NCBI RefSeq assembly: GCF_041107455.1
Contig: NZ_JBGBPY010000001.1
Span: forward strand, 1,178,001-1,242,000
Direction: 5' to 3'
Origin: Rhodanobacter humi
GTDB lineage: Bacteria > Pseudomonadota > Gammaproteobacteria > Xanthomonadales > Rhodanobacteraceae
DNA length: 64,000 bases
A program made the position numbers and the translations under genes. This document shows, in pieces, positions 50,151 through 60,349 of this stretch (within the stretch, counting starts at the first letter, position 1; every line of letters starts with the position of its first letter). The notes under the pieces were generated by a model. The model searched no databases and was not told where the DNA came from. It was given only the letters and a program-made list of their open reading frames with translations.

Positions 50151-51311
50151 TCATTTGGCGGCGGCGACGGCTTTCTGGGCCGCGTCGTTGAGGTCGTCGG
50201 CCGGCGTGATCGCCAGGCCGGAGTTGGCCAGCAGCGCGCGGCCCTGCTCCACGTTGGTGCCCTGCAGGCGCACCACCACCGGGATCTTCAGGCCCACTTC
50301 CTTCACCGCGGCGATGATGCCCTCGGCGATCAGGTCGCAGCGCACGATGCCGCCGAAGATGTTGACCAGGATGGCCTTCACCTTGTCGGAGGAGAGGATC
50401 AGCTTGAACGCCTCGGTGACGCGCTCCTTGGTGGCGCCGCCGCCCACGTCAAGGAAGTTGGCCGGCTCGCCGCCCGCCAGCTTGATCACGTCCATCGTGG
50501 CCATGGCCAGGCCCGCGCCGTTGACCATGCAGCCGATCGAGCCGTCCATGGTCACGTAGTTGAGGTTGTTCTGCACCGCGGCGGCCTCGGCGGCGTCTTC
50601 CTGGGTGAGGTCGCGCATCGCGGCCAGGTCGGCGTGGCGGAACTCGGCGTTGTCGTCGGAGTTCACCTTGCCGTCCAGCGCGGCCAGCGAACCGTCGACC
50701 AGGATCGCCAGCGGGTTCAGCTCGACCAGCGAGAGGTCCTTCTCGTTGAACAGCTTGTACAGGCCCAGCATGATCTTCGTGAGTTGGTTGACCTGCTTGG
50801 GATTCAGGTCCATCGCGAAGCCGAGCTGGCGGCACTGGTAGGGCTGCAGGCCTTCCACGAAGTCCACCACGATGGTGTGGATGTCCTCGGGGGTGTCCTT
50901 CGCCACCTGCTCGATGTCCACGCCGCCGTGCTTGGAGGCGATGAAGGAGACGGCCTTGGAGTCGCGGTCCACCAGGATCGACAGGTACAGCTCCTTGGCG
51001 ATGTCGGTGGCGTCGGTGACCAGCACCAGGTTCACCGGCAGCGCGCGGCCGGCCGACTGGTAGGTCTCCATCTTCGTGCCCAGCATGCCCTTGGCGGCGG
51101 CGCGCACGTCGTCGAGGCTGCGGCAGAACTTCACGCCGCCGGCCTTGCCGCGGCCACCGGCGTGGATCTGCGCCTTGACCATCCATTGGGAACCGCCCAG
51201 CGCCTTGGCGGCGTCGACGGCGGCATCGGGGGAGTTGGCGACCTTGCCCGGCGGTACGGTGATGCCGTACTGCGCGAACAGTTCTTTGGCCTGGTATTCG
51301 TGGAAATTCAT
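50151..51311 (-). CDS. sucC: Succinyl-CoA synthetase beta subunit
   Basis: 386 residues from ATG 51311. The N-terminal ATP-grasp start is [20 protein letters not shown], with [19 protein letters not shown], and the C-terminal domain [17 protein letters not shown] is typical. The usual bacterial length is ~388. It is first in the sucCD operon and divergent from pilS. Confidence 0.97.
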   Translation of the reverse strand: MNFHEYQAKELFAQYGITVPPGKVANSPDAAVDAAKALGGSQWMVKAQIHAGGRGKAGGVKFCRSLDDVRAAAKGMLGTKMETYQSAGRALPVNLVLVTDATDIAKELYLSILVDRDSKAVSFIASKHGGVDIEQVAKDTPEDIHTIVVDFVEGLQPYQCRQLGFAMDLNPKQVNQLTKIMLGLYKLFNEKDLSLVELNPLAILVDGSLAALDGKVNSDDNAEFRHADLAAMRDLTQEDAAEAAAVQNNLNYVTMDGSIGCMVNGAGLAMATMDVIKLAGGEPANFLDVGGGATKERVTEAFKLILSSDKVKAILVNIFGGIVRCDLIAEGIIAAVKEVGLKIPVVVRLQGTNVEQGRALLANSGLAITPADDLNDAAQKAVAAAK

Positions 51312-51647
51312 TCGATAGCCTCGAGCGAACGGGGAAAACGGCCTCGCGCGGAAGGGACGTGGCGCGGGCTTGCGGGGGTCGGACGGCGTTGTGGCCTGCC
51401 GGCGGGCGATGCGCGCGGCGATATCCCGACGAGGCGGGAACCGCGCGAAACGGCCGCCCATTTTCGCGGAAGCGGCCCCCGATGGAAAGGGGCAGCCCCG
51501 GAACCGGTCTTGGGCGGGGCATGCCGTCGGAGCGCGGACGGCCGTGCCGGGGCCGCTCACCGGGTCGCCGAAACCGTCCGCACGGCTCGAAGTTTCCACG
51601 GGGGCAACCCCTATACTCCGCCAGACCGCCCGGGAGCGCCGTACACC
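51312..51647. other. 336-bp divergent intergenic region between sucC and pilS
   Basis: No supportable gene is present. It must hold the divergent promoters: a TATACT -10-like box is at 51612-51617, thirty bases before the pilS start, and GGGAG at 51632-51636 is its likely ribosome-binding site. No clear -35 was found, and no sigma-54 box was identified. Confidence 0.4.
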
Positions 51648-53291
51648 GTGTCCAGCACCGTCCTGCCGCAGCTCAACGCCCAGCGCCCCGTTCCGGCGGC
51701 GATCCGCCACGAGATGCTGTTCCTGAACGCCTTCCGGCTGATCCAGGCGCTGGTCTACATCGGCCTGGCGTTCGCGCCGATGCAGATCGGCGGCGTGCCG
51801 GTGAACTCGCCGCAGCTCGCCCTGCTGGTCACCCTGCCCTACCTGCTGTTTGCCGTCGCGGCGCTGGCGCTGACCGGGCGCTGCGTGCCCCACGCCAAAG
51901 CGGTCGTGTCGATCTGGCTGGTGGTGGACATCACCGCCGCGGTGCTGGCGCTCAGCGCGATCGACTACGCGCGCATCGGCATCGCGATGATGCTGGCGGT
52001 GAACCTGGGCGTGGGCGCGCTGATCCTGTCGCTGCGGCTGTCCAGCTTCTTCGCCGCGCTGGCCACGCTGGGTCTGCTCGCCCACGCGCTGCTGGCCCAG
52101 CCCGGCAGCAACGTCGGCGACCGCAACCTGCTGGAGTCGGCGCTGTTCGGCCTGGCCTATTTCGCGATCAGCACGCTGTGCCACGTGCTGGGGCGGCAGT
52201 TGCGCGCCAGCGAGGCGCTGGCCGAGCAGCGCAGCACCGACCTGGCCAACCTGTCGCAGGTCAACGAGCTGATCATCCGCCGCATGAAGACCGGCGTGCT
52301 GCTGGTGGACGACGCCAACCGCATCCACCAGATCAACGAGTCGGCCTGGATGCTGCTGGGCAACCCCAGCGCGGACCAGCGCGACCTGGGCCGGCTGGCG
52401 CCGGAGCTGTCGCGTCGGCTGTACCACTGGATGACCTCGGGCAAGCTGGACGAGACCGCCACCCAGCTCGCCGATGGCGTGCCCGAGGTGGTGCCGCGCT
52501 TCTCCCGCCTCGCGCCGAACGACGACTCGCTGGTGCTGATCTTCCTCGACGACACCTCGCTGGTCTCGCGCCGCGCCGAGGAGCTCACGCTCAGCTCGCT
52601 GGGCCGGCTGTCCGCCTCGATCGCGCATGAGATCCGGAACCCGCTGGCGGCGATCCGCTACTCGGCGCAGCTGCTGGCCGAGTCGGAAAAGATGGACAGT
52701 TCCGACCAGCGCATGGTGGAGATCATCAACAACCACTGCGTGCGGCTCAACGAGATCATCGAGAACATCCTGCAGCTGTCGCGGCGCGAACGCTCGCGAC
52801 CGGAAACGCTGGACCTGGGCCGCTGGGCGCAGGGCTTCGTGGACGAATACAAGCAGGGCAACGACATCGGCAACGACACCTTGCGGGTGGTCGTGGGCGG
52901 CGCCGTCGCGGTGGCCGCGATGGCCGATCCGCAGCAGCTGCAGCAGGTGATGTGGAACCTGGTGCAGAACGCGCTGCGCTACGGTCGCCTGCCCGGCGAG
53001 CCGGCGCGGGTGATGGTGATCGTGCGCAACGGCGAGCACGGCGAGCCGATCCTGGAAGTGACCGACCGCGGCCCCGGCATCGCGCCGAAGGTGGCCGCGC
53101 AGATCTTCGAGCCGTTCTACACCACCCACGAATACGGCACCGGGCTCGGCCTGTACCTGGCCCGGCAGATGGCCGAGGCGAACCAGGCCTCGCTGGAATA
53201 CGTGCGCGTGGCCGGCGGCGGCAGCTGCTTCCGCCTGCTGCTCACGCCGCCGCAGATGAACCGGCTGGCCGGCGAGGCGGCGGTCGGCTGA
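51648..53291 (+). CDS. pilS: PilS-type sensor histidine kinase
   Basis: 547 residues from GTG 51648. The N-terminal ~190 residues hold about six membrane helices ([20 protein letters not shown] and following). A PAS-like segment follows ([20 protein letters not shown]), then the HisKA domain with His327 in [13 protein letters not shown], and the ATPase domain with N box [14 protein letters not shown] and G boxes [10 protein letters not shown] and GTGLGLYLA. This matches PilS, which controls type IV pilin transcription through the NtrC-like PilR. No pilR follows, because the next gene runs in the opposite direction. Confidence 0.88.
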   Translation: MSSTVLPQLNAQRPVPAAIRHEMLFLNAFRLIQALVYIGLAFAPMQIGGVPVNSPQLALLVTLPYLLFAVAALALTGRCVPHAKAVVSIWLVVDITAAVLALSAIDYARIGIAMMLAVNLGVGALILSLRLSSFFAALATLGLLAHALLAQPGSNVGDRNLLESALFGLAYFAISTLCHVLGRQLRASEALAEQRSTDLANLSQVNELIIRRMKTGVLLVDDANRIHQINESAWMLLGNPSADQRDLGRLAPELSRRLYHWMTSGKLDETATQLADGVPEVVPRFSRLAPNDDSLVLIFLDDTSLVSRRAEELTLSSLGRLSASIAHEIRNPLAAIRYSAQLLAESEKMDSSDQRMVEIINNHCVRLNEIIENILQLSRRERSRPETLDLGRWAQGFVDEYKQGNDIGNDTLRVVVGGAVAVAAMADPQQLQQVMWNLVQNALRYGRLPGEPARVMVIVRNGEHGEPILEVTDRGPGIAPKVAAQIFEPFYTTHEYGTGLGLYLARQMAEANQASLEYVRVAGGGSCFRLLLTPPQMNRLAGEAAVG

Positions 53292-53307
53292 GCGACGCCG
53301 GCGGGGC

Positions 53308-54318
53308 TCAGGTCGCCCGTACGATCAGGCTGGTCGGCAGCATCTGCGAAGTCACCGGCTGGCCGTCGATCAGCGCCAGCACCTTGCGCGCGAGCAGCAC
53401 GCCGCCCTCCTGCCAGTTCTGCCGCACGGTCGACAGCGGCGGCAGGAAGCTGGCGCCGTGCGGAGTGTCGTCGTAGCCCACCACCGCAACGTCGTTCGGC
53501 ACCGACAGGCCCTGCTCCACCAGCGCACGGATCGCGCCCATCGCCAAGAGGTCGCTGCAGGCGAAGATCGCGTCGAAATGCACCTTGCGGGCGGCCAGCG
53601 AGCGCACCGCGTCGACGCCCGATTCCAGCGTCCAGTCCACCCGTTGCAGCAGCAGCGGCTTGATGCCGTGGCCGGCCAGCTCGTCGACGAAACCGTGCAG
53701 GCGCTGGGCCATTTCCGGGTGGTCGGAGTTGCCGATGAACACCGGGTGGCGCCGCCCGATCGACAGGAAGCGCTCGGCCACGCTGATCCCGCTGTGGCGG
53801 TTGTCGCTGCCGACCACGATATGGTTGTCCTGCGCCGACTCGGCGCCCCACACCACCATCGGCAGGCCCAGGCGGTCGTACAGCTTCACCGCGTCCTGGT
53901 GCACGCCCTGGCCCAGCAGGATCAGGCCGTCGGCGGCCTGCACCGCGGCGTTCGCCGCGTCGTGGCGGGTGGTCAGCAGCACGCTGTAGCCGGCCGAAGT
54001 CAGCTCCTGCGAGATGCCGCCAAGCAGGGACAGCGGGTAGGGGTCCCACATGGTGCGGCCGGCCGAGGGCTTCATCTCCACGATCACCGCCACCGTGTGG
54101 CTGCGCCGCAGCCGCAGGTTGCGCGCGCTGACGTTGAGCTTGTAGCCGTGTTTGCGCGCCAGCGCCTGGATGCGCTCGCGGGTTTCCGGGGTCACCAGCG
54201 GGCTCTCGGCCAGCGCCCGCGACACGGTGATCTTGGACACCCCGGCCAGCTTCGCCAGATCCGCCATGGTCAGGCCGGATTGCGCCGCGGCGGGCGACTT
54301 CTTCTTGGCGGAACTCAC
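53308..54318 (-). CDS. LacI-family transcriptional repressor of the alpha-glucoside locus
   Basis: 336 residues from GTG 54318, with GGAGGG upstream. A Lys-rich leader precedes the helix-turn-helix ([21 protein letters not shown]) and hinge ([20 protein letters not shown]). The periplasmic-binding-like effector domain covers about 75-336. It is divergent from the GH65 fusion gene, with a perfect palindromic operator between. It likely represses the locus until an alpha-glucoside or its phosphate is bound. Confidence 0.92.
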   Translation of the reverse strand: MSSAKKKSPAAAQSGLTMADLAKLAGVSKITVSRALAESPLVTPETRERIQALARKHGYKLNVSARNLRLRRSHTVAVIVEMKPSAGRTMWDPYPLSLLGGISQELTSAGYSVLLTTRHDAANAAVQAADGLILLGQGVHQDAVKLYDRLGLPMVVWGAESAQDNHIVVGSDNRHSGISVAERFLSIGRRHPVFIGNSDHPEMAQRLHGFVDELAGHGIKPLLLQRVDWTLESGVDAVRSLAARKVHFDAIFACSDLLAMGAIRALVEQGLSVPNDVAVVGYDDTPHGASFLPPLSTVRQNWQEGGVLLARKVLALIDGQPVTSQMLPTSLIVRAT

Positions 54319-54456
54319 GAGGGCAACCCTCCGGGCGTGATGCGGGCGGCGCGGGGTCGGCCCTGGCGCGGCTAGTGTCGCCTGCGGCGGCGGCCCCGTC
54401 CAATGCTCCGGCGGAGCGCCGGCAAGCCGCGCCACAACGGCTCCACAATGAAATGT

Positions 54457-54478
54457 TATCGATATCTTGATATCGATA
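54457..54478. promoter_or_regulatory. Predicted LacI-family operator
   Basis: A perfect palindrome: arms TATCGATATC (54457-54466) and GATATCGATA (54469-54478) around a central TT. It overlaps the -35 of the GH65 promoter and is the only such sequence in the gap, so binding would block transcription. Confidence 0.7.
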
Positions 54479-54495
54479 TCATTCACCCGTATGCT
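54467..54495 (+). promoter_or_regulatory. Promoter of the GH65/TonB receptor operon
   Basis: TTGATA (54467-54472; five of six match) and TATGCT (54490-54495; four of six) are separated by exactly 17 bases. The -35 lies within the operator palindrome. Confidence 0.65.
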
Positions 54496-54557
54496 GCGCC
54501 CGAAACCGCACCGGCGCCGTCGCGGCGCCCGCTGCAGCCACGCGAGGGGAACATCAC

Positions 54558-57500
54558 GTGCAGACTCATGATGCGGCTCCGCCTGCCCTGTCCGCCGATG
54601 CGGGCAAGGCGCCGCATGCCGACCATGCCGCCGATCCCTGGCAGCTCGTGCGCCGTGGCCACGACCGCACCGGCTTCGCCCAGGACGAAAGCCTGTTCGC
54701 CCTCGCCAACGGCTCGCTGGGCGTGCGCGGCGGTCTGGAGGAGGACGACAGCCCCAGCCAGGGCTGCTTCCTCGCCGGGGTGTGGGAACGCTCGACTATC
54801 GCCTACCACGAACGCTTCACCGGCTATGCCCGCGCCACCGACACCCGCGTGCCGGTGGCCGACGCCAGCCGCATCCGGCTGCGGCTGGGCGACACACCGG
54901 TGCGGCTGGACGCTGGCGAGTGGCTGGCGCTGGAACGCCGGCTCGACCTGCGCGAAGGCTGCTACCGGCGCACGCTGCGCTGGCGCGCGCCGGGCGGCGG
55001 CACGCTGGAAATCACCGCGGAGCGGCTGGCGGCGCTGGACCGGCCCGGCCTGCTGGCGATCCGCTACCGCGTGCGCTCGCTCGACTACCGCGGCCCGATC
55101 ACGCTGGAATCGGCGATCGACACCGCCCGCGCGGCGGTCAGCCAGGGCGACGATCCGCGCATCGGCGCGCATCTGAGCGGCGGCCTGCAACTGCACGACG
55201 CGCAGGCCGACGCCGACATCGCTTGGGTGTCCCAGCACACCACGCACAGCGGCATCCGGCTGGTCTGCGCGCAGACACATCGCCTGACCGACCCCGCGCT
55301 GGGCTTCCGCGATGCGGTGCGCACGTCGCACGGCGTGGTGCAGAACTTCGTCGGCCAGCTCGCCCCCGGCGACGAGGTGGTGCTGGAGAAATTCGCCGCC
55401 TGGGCCTGGTCGCAGCCCGAGGCCGTGGCAGCCGTCGATCCCGTCCTGCTGTCCAGTGTCACGGAAACACTGGCTTCGGCCGGCCACGCAGGTTTCCCCT
55501 CCCTGCTGGCCGGCCAGGCGGGACAACTCGATGCGCTGTGGCGCGCCACCGACCTCGCCATCGACGGCGCGCCCGAGGTGGAACAGGCGCTGCGCTTCAA
55601 TCTGTTCCAGCTGTTCCAGTCCGGCAGCCGCGACGACCACGGCAGCGTGGCCGCCAAGGGGCTCACCGGCGAGGGTTACGAGGGCCACTGCTTCTGGGAC
55701 GCCGAGGTCTTCATGCTGCCGGTGCTGGCCACCGCCGCGCCGGAACTCGCACGGCACATGCTGGCCTGGCGCCACGCCACCCTGGACCGCGCCCGCGCCC
55801 ACGCCCGCGAGCTGAACCACGCCCGCGGCGCGCTGTACCCGTGGCGCACGATCGCCGGCGACGAATGCTCGGCCTACTTCCCCGGCGGCTCGGCGCAGTA
55901 CCACATCAATGCCGACATCGCCTGGGCGATCCGGCTGTACGTGGACGCCAGCGGCGACGAGGCTTTCCTGCGCGACATGGGCGCGGAGATGCTGTGCGAG
56001 ACCGCGCGCATCTGGCTGCAGATCGGCCACTTCAACCCGCGCCGCGGCGGCGCGTTCTGCATACCCGAAGTGACCGGGCCGGACGAATACTCCGCGCTGG
56101 TCGACAACAACCACTACACCAACCGCATGGCGCAGCGGCACCTGCGCGACGCCGCCGCCGCCGTCGCATGGCTGGCCGCGAAACATCCCGCCGAGCACGC
56201 CGCGCTGACGCAACGCATCGGCCTCGATGCGGACGAGGCCGCGCAATGGCGACGCGCCGCCGACGCCATGCATCTGCCGGTCGATGCGGAGCTGGGCATC
56301 TTTCCGCAGGACGACGGCTTCCTCGACAAGCCGCGACTGACGCCCGCGCAGATGCGCGACCCCGCGCTGCGGCCGCTGCTGCTGCACTGGCATCCGCTGA
56401 CCATCTACCGCCACCAGGTCTGCAAGCAGGCCGACACCGTGCTGGCGCTGGTGATGGCCGGCGAGGACGTGGACGTGGCCGCCAAGCGGCGCAACCTCGA
56501 CTACTACGAAGGCGTCACCGTGCACGACTCCACGCTGTCCGCCTCCAGCTTCGCGGTGCTCGCCGCCGAAACGGGGCGCGACGCGGAGGCGTACCGCTAC
56601 TTCCTCGACACCTTGCGGGTGGACCTGGACGACTCGCACGGCAACGCCGGCCACGGCCTGCACATGGCGGCGATGGCCGGCAGCTGGCTGGCGCTGGGCT
56701 GGGGCTTCGGCGGCCTGCGCGTGCGGGACGGCCAGCCGTCGCTCGCGCCGCAACTGCCCGCGGCATGGAACAGCTACCGCTTCGGCCTGCGCTGGCGCGA
56801 TGCGCAGCTGCGCATCGAAGTCGACGCCGCCGGCGTGCGCTACAGCCTGCTCGAAGGCGAGGCACTGGACTTCCTGCACCGCGGCCAGCCGCAGCGCCTG
56901 CGCAAGGGCGAGTCGCTGCAACTGCCGCACCCGGCCGCGCATGCGTTGAAGGCAGTGATCTTCGACCTCGACGGCGTGCTCGCCGACACCGCCGTGCTGC
57001 ATCGCGCGGCGTGGGAGCAGTTGGCCACCGAGATCGACGCGCCGTTCGACGAGGCGATCGCCGAGCGCATGAAGGGCGTGGACCGCGTGGGCTCGCTGGA
57101 GATCCTGCTGGAGCGTGCTCCGCGCCGCTACAGCGACGAGGAAAAGTCCGAACTGGCCGCGCGCAAGAACGCCCGCTACGTCGAACTGATCGGCCGGCTG
57201 ACCCCGGACAACCTGCTGCCCGGCGCGCGCGCCGCGGTGGAATCGGTGCGCGCCGCCGGGCTGAAGACCGCGCTGGCCTCGGCCAGCCGCAACGCGCCGC
57301 AACTGCTGGACCGGCTGGGCATCGCCGCGCTGTTCGACTGCATCGTCGACGCGAACCGCATCGCGCGCTCCAAGCCCGATCCGGAGATCTTCCTCGCCGC
57401 CGCCGCCGGGCTCGGCCTAGCGCCGGCGGACTGCCTCGGCGTGGAAGACGCCGCGGCAGGCATTGCCAGCATTCACGCCGCGGGGATGGCGGCGGTGGGA

Positions 57501-57641
57501 ATCGGCCGGGCGGAGGCCCTGGCCGAGGCAGACGTGCTGTTGTCGAACATCGCCGCGTTCGACATCGGTCGGATAACAACGACAAGCGGCCCATCGGCTC
57601 GGCTTCCCGCCGCTGCCGCATCACCATGCAACCAGAACTGA
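54558..57641 (+). CDS. Fused GH65 alpha-glucoside phosphorylase and beta-phosphoglucomutase
   Basis: 1,027 residues from GTG 54558, with GAGGGG eight bases upstream. Residues ~25-775 are a GH65 phosphorylase: beta-sandwich, (alpha/alpha)6 barrel with FWDAEVFMLPVL, and the catalytic acid Glu510 in EVTGPDEYSALVDNN. From ~797 a HAD beta-phosphoglucomutase begins with the nucleophile Asp803 and Asp805 in AVIFDLDGVLADTA, then SKPDPEIF and GVEDAAAGIAS. The first half would split trehalose, kojibiose, nigerose or maltose with phosphate, releasing beta-glucose 1-phosphate; the second converts that to glucose 6-phosphate. No signal peptide, so cytoplasmic. The receptor gene follows after 14 bases. Which disaccharide is used cannot be read. 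Confidence 0.9.
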   Translation: MQTHDAAPPALSADAGKAPHADHAADPWQLVRRGHDRTGFAQDESLFALANGSLGVRGGLEEDDSPSQGCFLAGVWERSTIAYHERFTGYARATDTRVPVADASRIRLRLGDTPVRLDAGEWLALERRLDLREGCYRRTLRWRAPGGGTLEITAERLAALDRPGLLAIRYRVRSLDYRGPITLESAIDTARAAVSQGDDPRIGAHLSGGLQLHDAQADADIAWVSQHTTHSGIRLVCAQTHRLTDPALGFRDAVRTSHGVVQNFVGQLAPGDEVVLEKFAAWAWSQPEAVAAVDPVLLSSVTETLASAGHAGFPSLLAGQAGQLDALWRATDLAIDGAPEVEQALRFNLFQLFQSGSRDDHGSVAAKGLTGEGYEGHCFWDAEVFMLPVLATAAPELARHMLAWRHATLDRARAHARELNHARGALYPWRTIAGDECSAYFPGGSAQYHINADIAWAIRLYVDASGDEAFLRDMGAEMLCETARIWLQIGHFNPRRGGAFCIPEVTGPDEYSALVDNNHYTNRMAQRHLRDAAAAVAWLAAKHPAEHAALTQRIGLDADEAAQWRRAADAMHLPVDAELGIFPQDDGFLDKPRLTPAQMRDPALRPLLLHWHPLTIYRHQVCKQADTVLALVMAGEDVDVAAKRRNLDYYEGVTVHDSTLSASSFAVLAAETGRDAEAYRYFLDTLRVDLDDSHGNAGHGLHMAAMAGSWLALGWGFGGLRVRDGQPSLAPQLPAAWNSYRFGLRWRDAQLRIEVDAAGVRYSLLEGEALDFLHRGQPQRLRKGESLQLPHPAAHALKAVIFDLDGVLADTAVLHRAAWEQLATEIDAPFDEAIAERMKGVDRVGSLEILLERAPRRYSDEEKSELAARKNARYVELIGRLTPDNLLPGARAAVESVRAAGLKTALASASRNAPQLLDRLGIAALFDCIVDANRIARSKPDPEIFLAAAAGLGLAPADCLGVEDAAAGIASIHAAGMAAVGIGRAEALAEADVLLSNIAAFDIGRITTTSGPSARLPAAAASPCNQN

Positions 57642-57655
57642 TGGGGAGTCAGAAC

Positions 57656-60184
57656 ATGAGCACTCGGATACTCACAAGCTTGACCCTGTCCGCGGCGATC
57701 GCGGCCGCCCTCGCCTCCGGCACCGCGCTGGCGCAGGACAACGGCCAGACCGCGAACGGCACGCCGGCCACGGCGAACACCGCACAGAAGGCCGACAAGA
57801 ACACGAAGAACGGCAAGTCCGTGCAGGCGCTGGAGCAGGTCGTCGTCACCGGTTCGGCGAACACCGCAGGCGTGCGCAAGATCGACGCCAGCTACTCGAT
57901 CACCACCGCCACCGCCGCGCAGATCCAGCAGGACAACCCGCGCAGCGCCGCCGACCTGCTGAAGATCGCGCCCGGCGTGTGGCCCGAGTCCACCGGCGGC
58001 CAGACCGGCGCGAACATCGAGATCGCCGGCTTCCCGGGCGGCGGCGACGCGCCGTTCTACACCAACCAGATCATGGGCACGCCGCTGTACGGCATGCCCT
58101 CGCTGTCGTTCTTCGAGCAGAGTTCGATGTTCCGCCTCGACGACACCGTCGACCACGTGGAGCTCCTGCTGGGCGGCCCGTCGGTGGTGTTCGGCGACGG
58201 CCAGATCGGCCTCACCTCCAACTACATCCTCAAGCAGGGCACCGACACGCCGTCCGGCAGCATCGGCGTGACCTACGGCACGGAGAACCTCAAGCGCGTC
58301 GACGGCTTCTACGGCTTCCCGATCGGCAAGGGTGGCTGGTACGGCAGCGTGGGCGGCTTCTACCGCGAGTCCAACGGCGTGCGCGATCCGCAGTTCCCCG
58401 CCGACAAGGGCGGCCAGCTCACCGCCACGCTGACCAAGGACTGGGACAACGGCTCGCTGGTGTTCTGGGCGCGCGGCCTGGACGACAAGAACCAGTTCAT
58501 CACCCCGATCCCGCTGATCCAGACCGGCTCCGGCCAGTTCACCGCCTATCCCGGCTTCGACCCGCAGACCGACACCTACTACAGCAAGGCGATGCAGCAC
58601 GTGTACCTGGAGAGCTATCCGGGCGGCGGCACCAGCGCGAACCTCGCCGACGGCCGCGGCGCCCAGCTCGGCTTCTTCGGCGCGAACTTCGACTGGGACT
58701 TCGGCAACGGCTGGACGGTCAGCGACAAGTTCCTGGTCGACGGCGGCAACATGGACACCAACGCGCTGTTCTCCGGCTCCAATCCGCAGACGCTGAGCTC
58801 GTGGGAAAGCGGCAACAACGTGCCCGCCGGTGCAGTCGCCACCGCCAGCTACACCAACGGCTCCGGCATCGTCACCGACCCGAACGCGGACGTGATCAGC
58901 CAGGGCTGGTGGCACATCCACAAGAACCTGAAGAGCGCGGTCAACGACTTCCGCATCAGCAAGGAACTGTTCGAGGGCAACACGCTGACCGCCGGCCTGT
59001 ACCTGGCGCACTACACCGACAACGATCGCTGGTCGCTCGGCAACCCGATGCTGATGAGCAACACGCCGAACGCCACCCCGATCGCGGTGAGCTACGTGCA
59101 GAACGGCCAGACCTACCAGGTCACCAACGCGCAGGGCCTGATCTACAACGGCGGCTACAACATCACCGAGAACGGCGTGGCCACCAACAAGGCGTTCTAC
59201 CTGTCCGATACCTGGAAGCTCGACAAGTGGATCTTCGATGCTTCGGCGCGGCTGGAGAACGAGGACGCACGCAACACCGTGTGCAACCTCTCGAACGTCA
59301 ACATCGACGGCAACCCGAACACGCTATACGACAACAGCGTGTCGATGTGCAACGGCACCTACGCGCGCACCTCCTACAACAAGACCCACACCTCGTGGAC
59401 GGCCGGCGCCACCTACAAGATCCAGGACGACATGGCCGTCTACGCCCGCGCCAACAAGGGCGTGCACTTCAACGGCTTCGACGACCTGCGCGGCAGCGTC
59501 ACCGGCGACACGCCGCCGGTGCTGAAGATCCAGAACTTCGAGGTGGGCTGGAAGTACCAGATCCCGGTGTTCAGCGCCGACATCTCGTACTACCACCGCC
59601 AGTTCGACGGCCTGAGCTACCAGCCTTCGAGCTTCGGCGTGCCATTCGGCAGCAAGACCACCTACGGTTCGGATACCAAGGGCATCAACTTCACCCTGCA
59701 CGCGAACACGCCGGACCAGATCTTCTCGGTGACCGCGGTCGGCAACTGGATGGAAGGCCACTACACGCACTTCGAGGGCAACGCGGAGTTCTCCGGCCTC
59801 AACGGCATCTTCTACGGCACCTACGAGGGCAAGCAGCTGCAGCGGCAACCGAAGTTCCAGGTCCGCCTGACCCCGGCCCTGCGCCTCCCCACCGCCTACG
59901 GCGACCTGCGGCTGTGGGTGACCATGGAATACGTGGGCAACCACACCCAGGACCAGCTGGCCCTGCAGCAACTGGGCACCTACACCGACTTCAGCGTGGG
60001 CGCGCAGTACAACTACGGTCCGCACTGGCTGTTCACCCTGGTCGGTTCCAACGTGACCGACGCGCTGGGCCTCACCGAATCGAACTCGCGCATCGCGGGC
60101 TCGGCAGCCGGCGCCTCGGGCGTGATCCTGGCCCGTCCGCTGGAAGGCCACGAGTACAACCTGCAGGTGAAGTACCAGTTCTGA
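57656..60184 (+). CDS. TonB-dependent receptor of the alpha-glucoside locus
   Basis: 842 residues from ATG 57656, with GGGGAG upstream. A signal peptide ends at ALAQ, then a 35-residue Asn/Lys/Thr leader, a TonB-box-like EQVVVTGSAN near residue 63, a plug (DNPRSAADLLKIAPGVWPES, VVFGDGQIGLTSNYILKQG), and a barrel ending YNLQVKYQF with terminal Phe. Linked to GH65 enzymes, it most likely imports an alpha-glucoside across the outer membrane. It is the last gene before a terminator, downstream of which the MFS gene begins. Confidence 0.92.
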   Translation: MSTRILTSLTLSAAIAAALASGTALAQDNGQTANGTPATANTAQKADKNTKNGKSVQALEQVVVTGSANTAGVRKIDASYSITTATAAQIQQDNPRSAADLLKIAPGVWPESTGGQTGANIEIAGFPGGGDAPFYTNQIMGTPLYGMPSLSFFEQSSMFRLDDTVDHVELLLGGPSVVFGDGQIGLTSNYILKQGTDTPSGSIGVTYGTENLKRVDGFYGFPIGKGGWYGSVGGFYRESNGVRDPQFPADKGGQLTATLTKDWDNGSLVFWARGLDDKNQFITPIPLIQTGSGQFTAYPGFDPQTDTYYSKAMQHVYLESYPGGGTSANLADGRGAQLGFFGANFDWDFGNGWTVSDKFLVDGGNMDTNALFSGSNPQTLSSWESGNNVPAGAVATASYTNGSGIVTDPNADVISQGWWHIHKNLKSAVNDFRISKELFEGNTLTAGLYLAHYTDNDRWSLGNPMLMSNTPNATPIAVSYVQNGQTYQVTNAQGLIYNGGYNITENGVATNKAFYLSDTWKLDKWIFDASARLENEDARNTVCNLSNVNIDGNPNTLYDNSVSMCNGTYARTSYNKTHTSWTAGATYKIQDDMAVYARANKGVHFNGFDDLRGSVTGDTPPVLKIQNFEVGWKYQIPVFSADISYYHRQFDGLSYQPSSFGVPFGSKTTYGSDTKGINFTLHANTPDQIFSVTAVGNWMEGHYTHFEGNAEFSGLNGIFYGTYEGKQLQRQPKFQVRLTPALRLPTAYGDLRLWVTMEYVGNHTQDQLALQQLGTYTDFSVGAQYNYGPHWLFTLVGSNVTDALGLTESNSRIAGSAAGASGVILARPLEGHEYNLQVKYQF

Positions 60185-60196
60185 GGAGGCTGTGCT

Positions 60197-60236
60197 CTTG
60201 CTCGTCATCCCGGCCCAGGCCGGAATGACGAGCAAG
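60197..60236. repeat. Long inverted repeat after the receptor gene
   Basis: A 19-bp stem (60197-60215 with 60218-60236) has a single mismatch and a 2-base centre, containing CTCGTCATCCCGGCC. This CGTCAT...ATGACG repeat type is widespread between bacterial genes and likely stabilises or ends the transcript. Confidence 0.75.
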
Positions 60237-60282
60237 AAGCCGACTGTTCAGACGCTCCCTGAGCTAACGTTTGCCCCGCGTA

Positions 60283-60322
60283 GCGGCCCGGACTGCGCGA
60301 TGGCGGTCCGGGCCGCCTTTTT
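60283..60322 (+). terminator. Rho-independent terminator before the MFS gene
   Basis: An 11-bp GC-rich stem (60283-60293 with 60306-60316) with a 12-base loop is followed by CTTTTT (60317-60322). It should reduce read-through from the enzyme/receptor genes to the transporter genes, which start 28 bases later. Confidence 0.75.
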
Positions 60323-60349
60323 CGACGCGGCCACCTGCACGAGGTGCGC

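Noticed and set aside
49173-51647. Plus-strand frame extending upstream of pilS across sucD and sucC
   Set aside because: It is antisense to both subunit genes; pilS proper starts at GTG 51648 with a ribosome-binding site.
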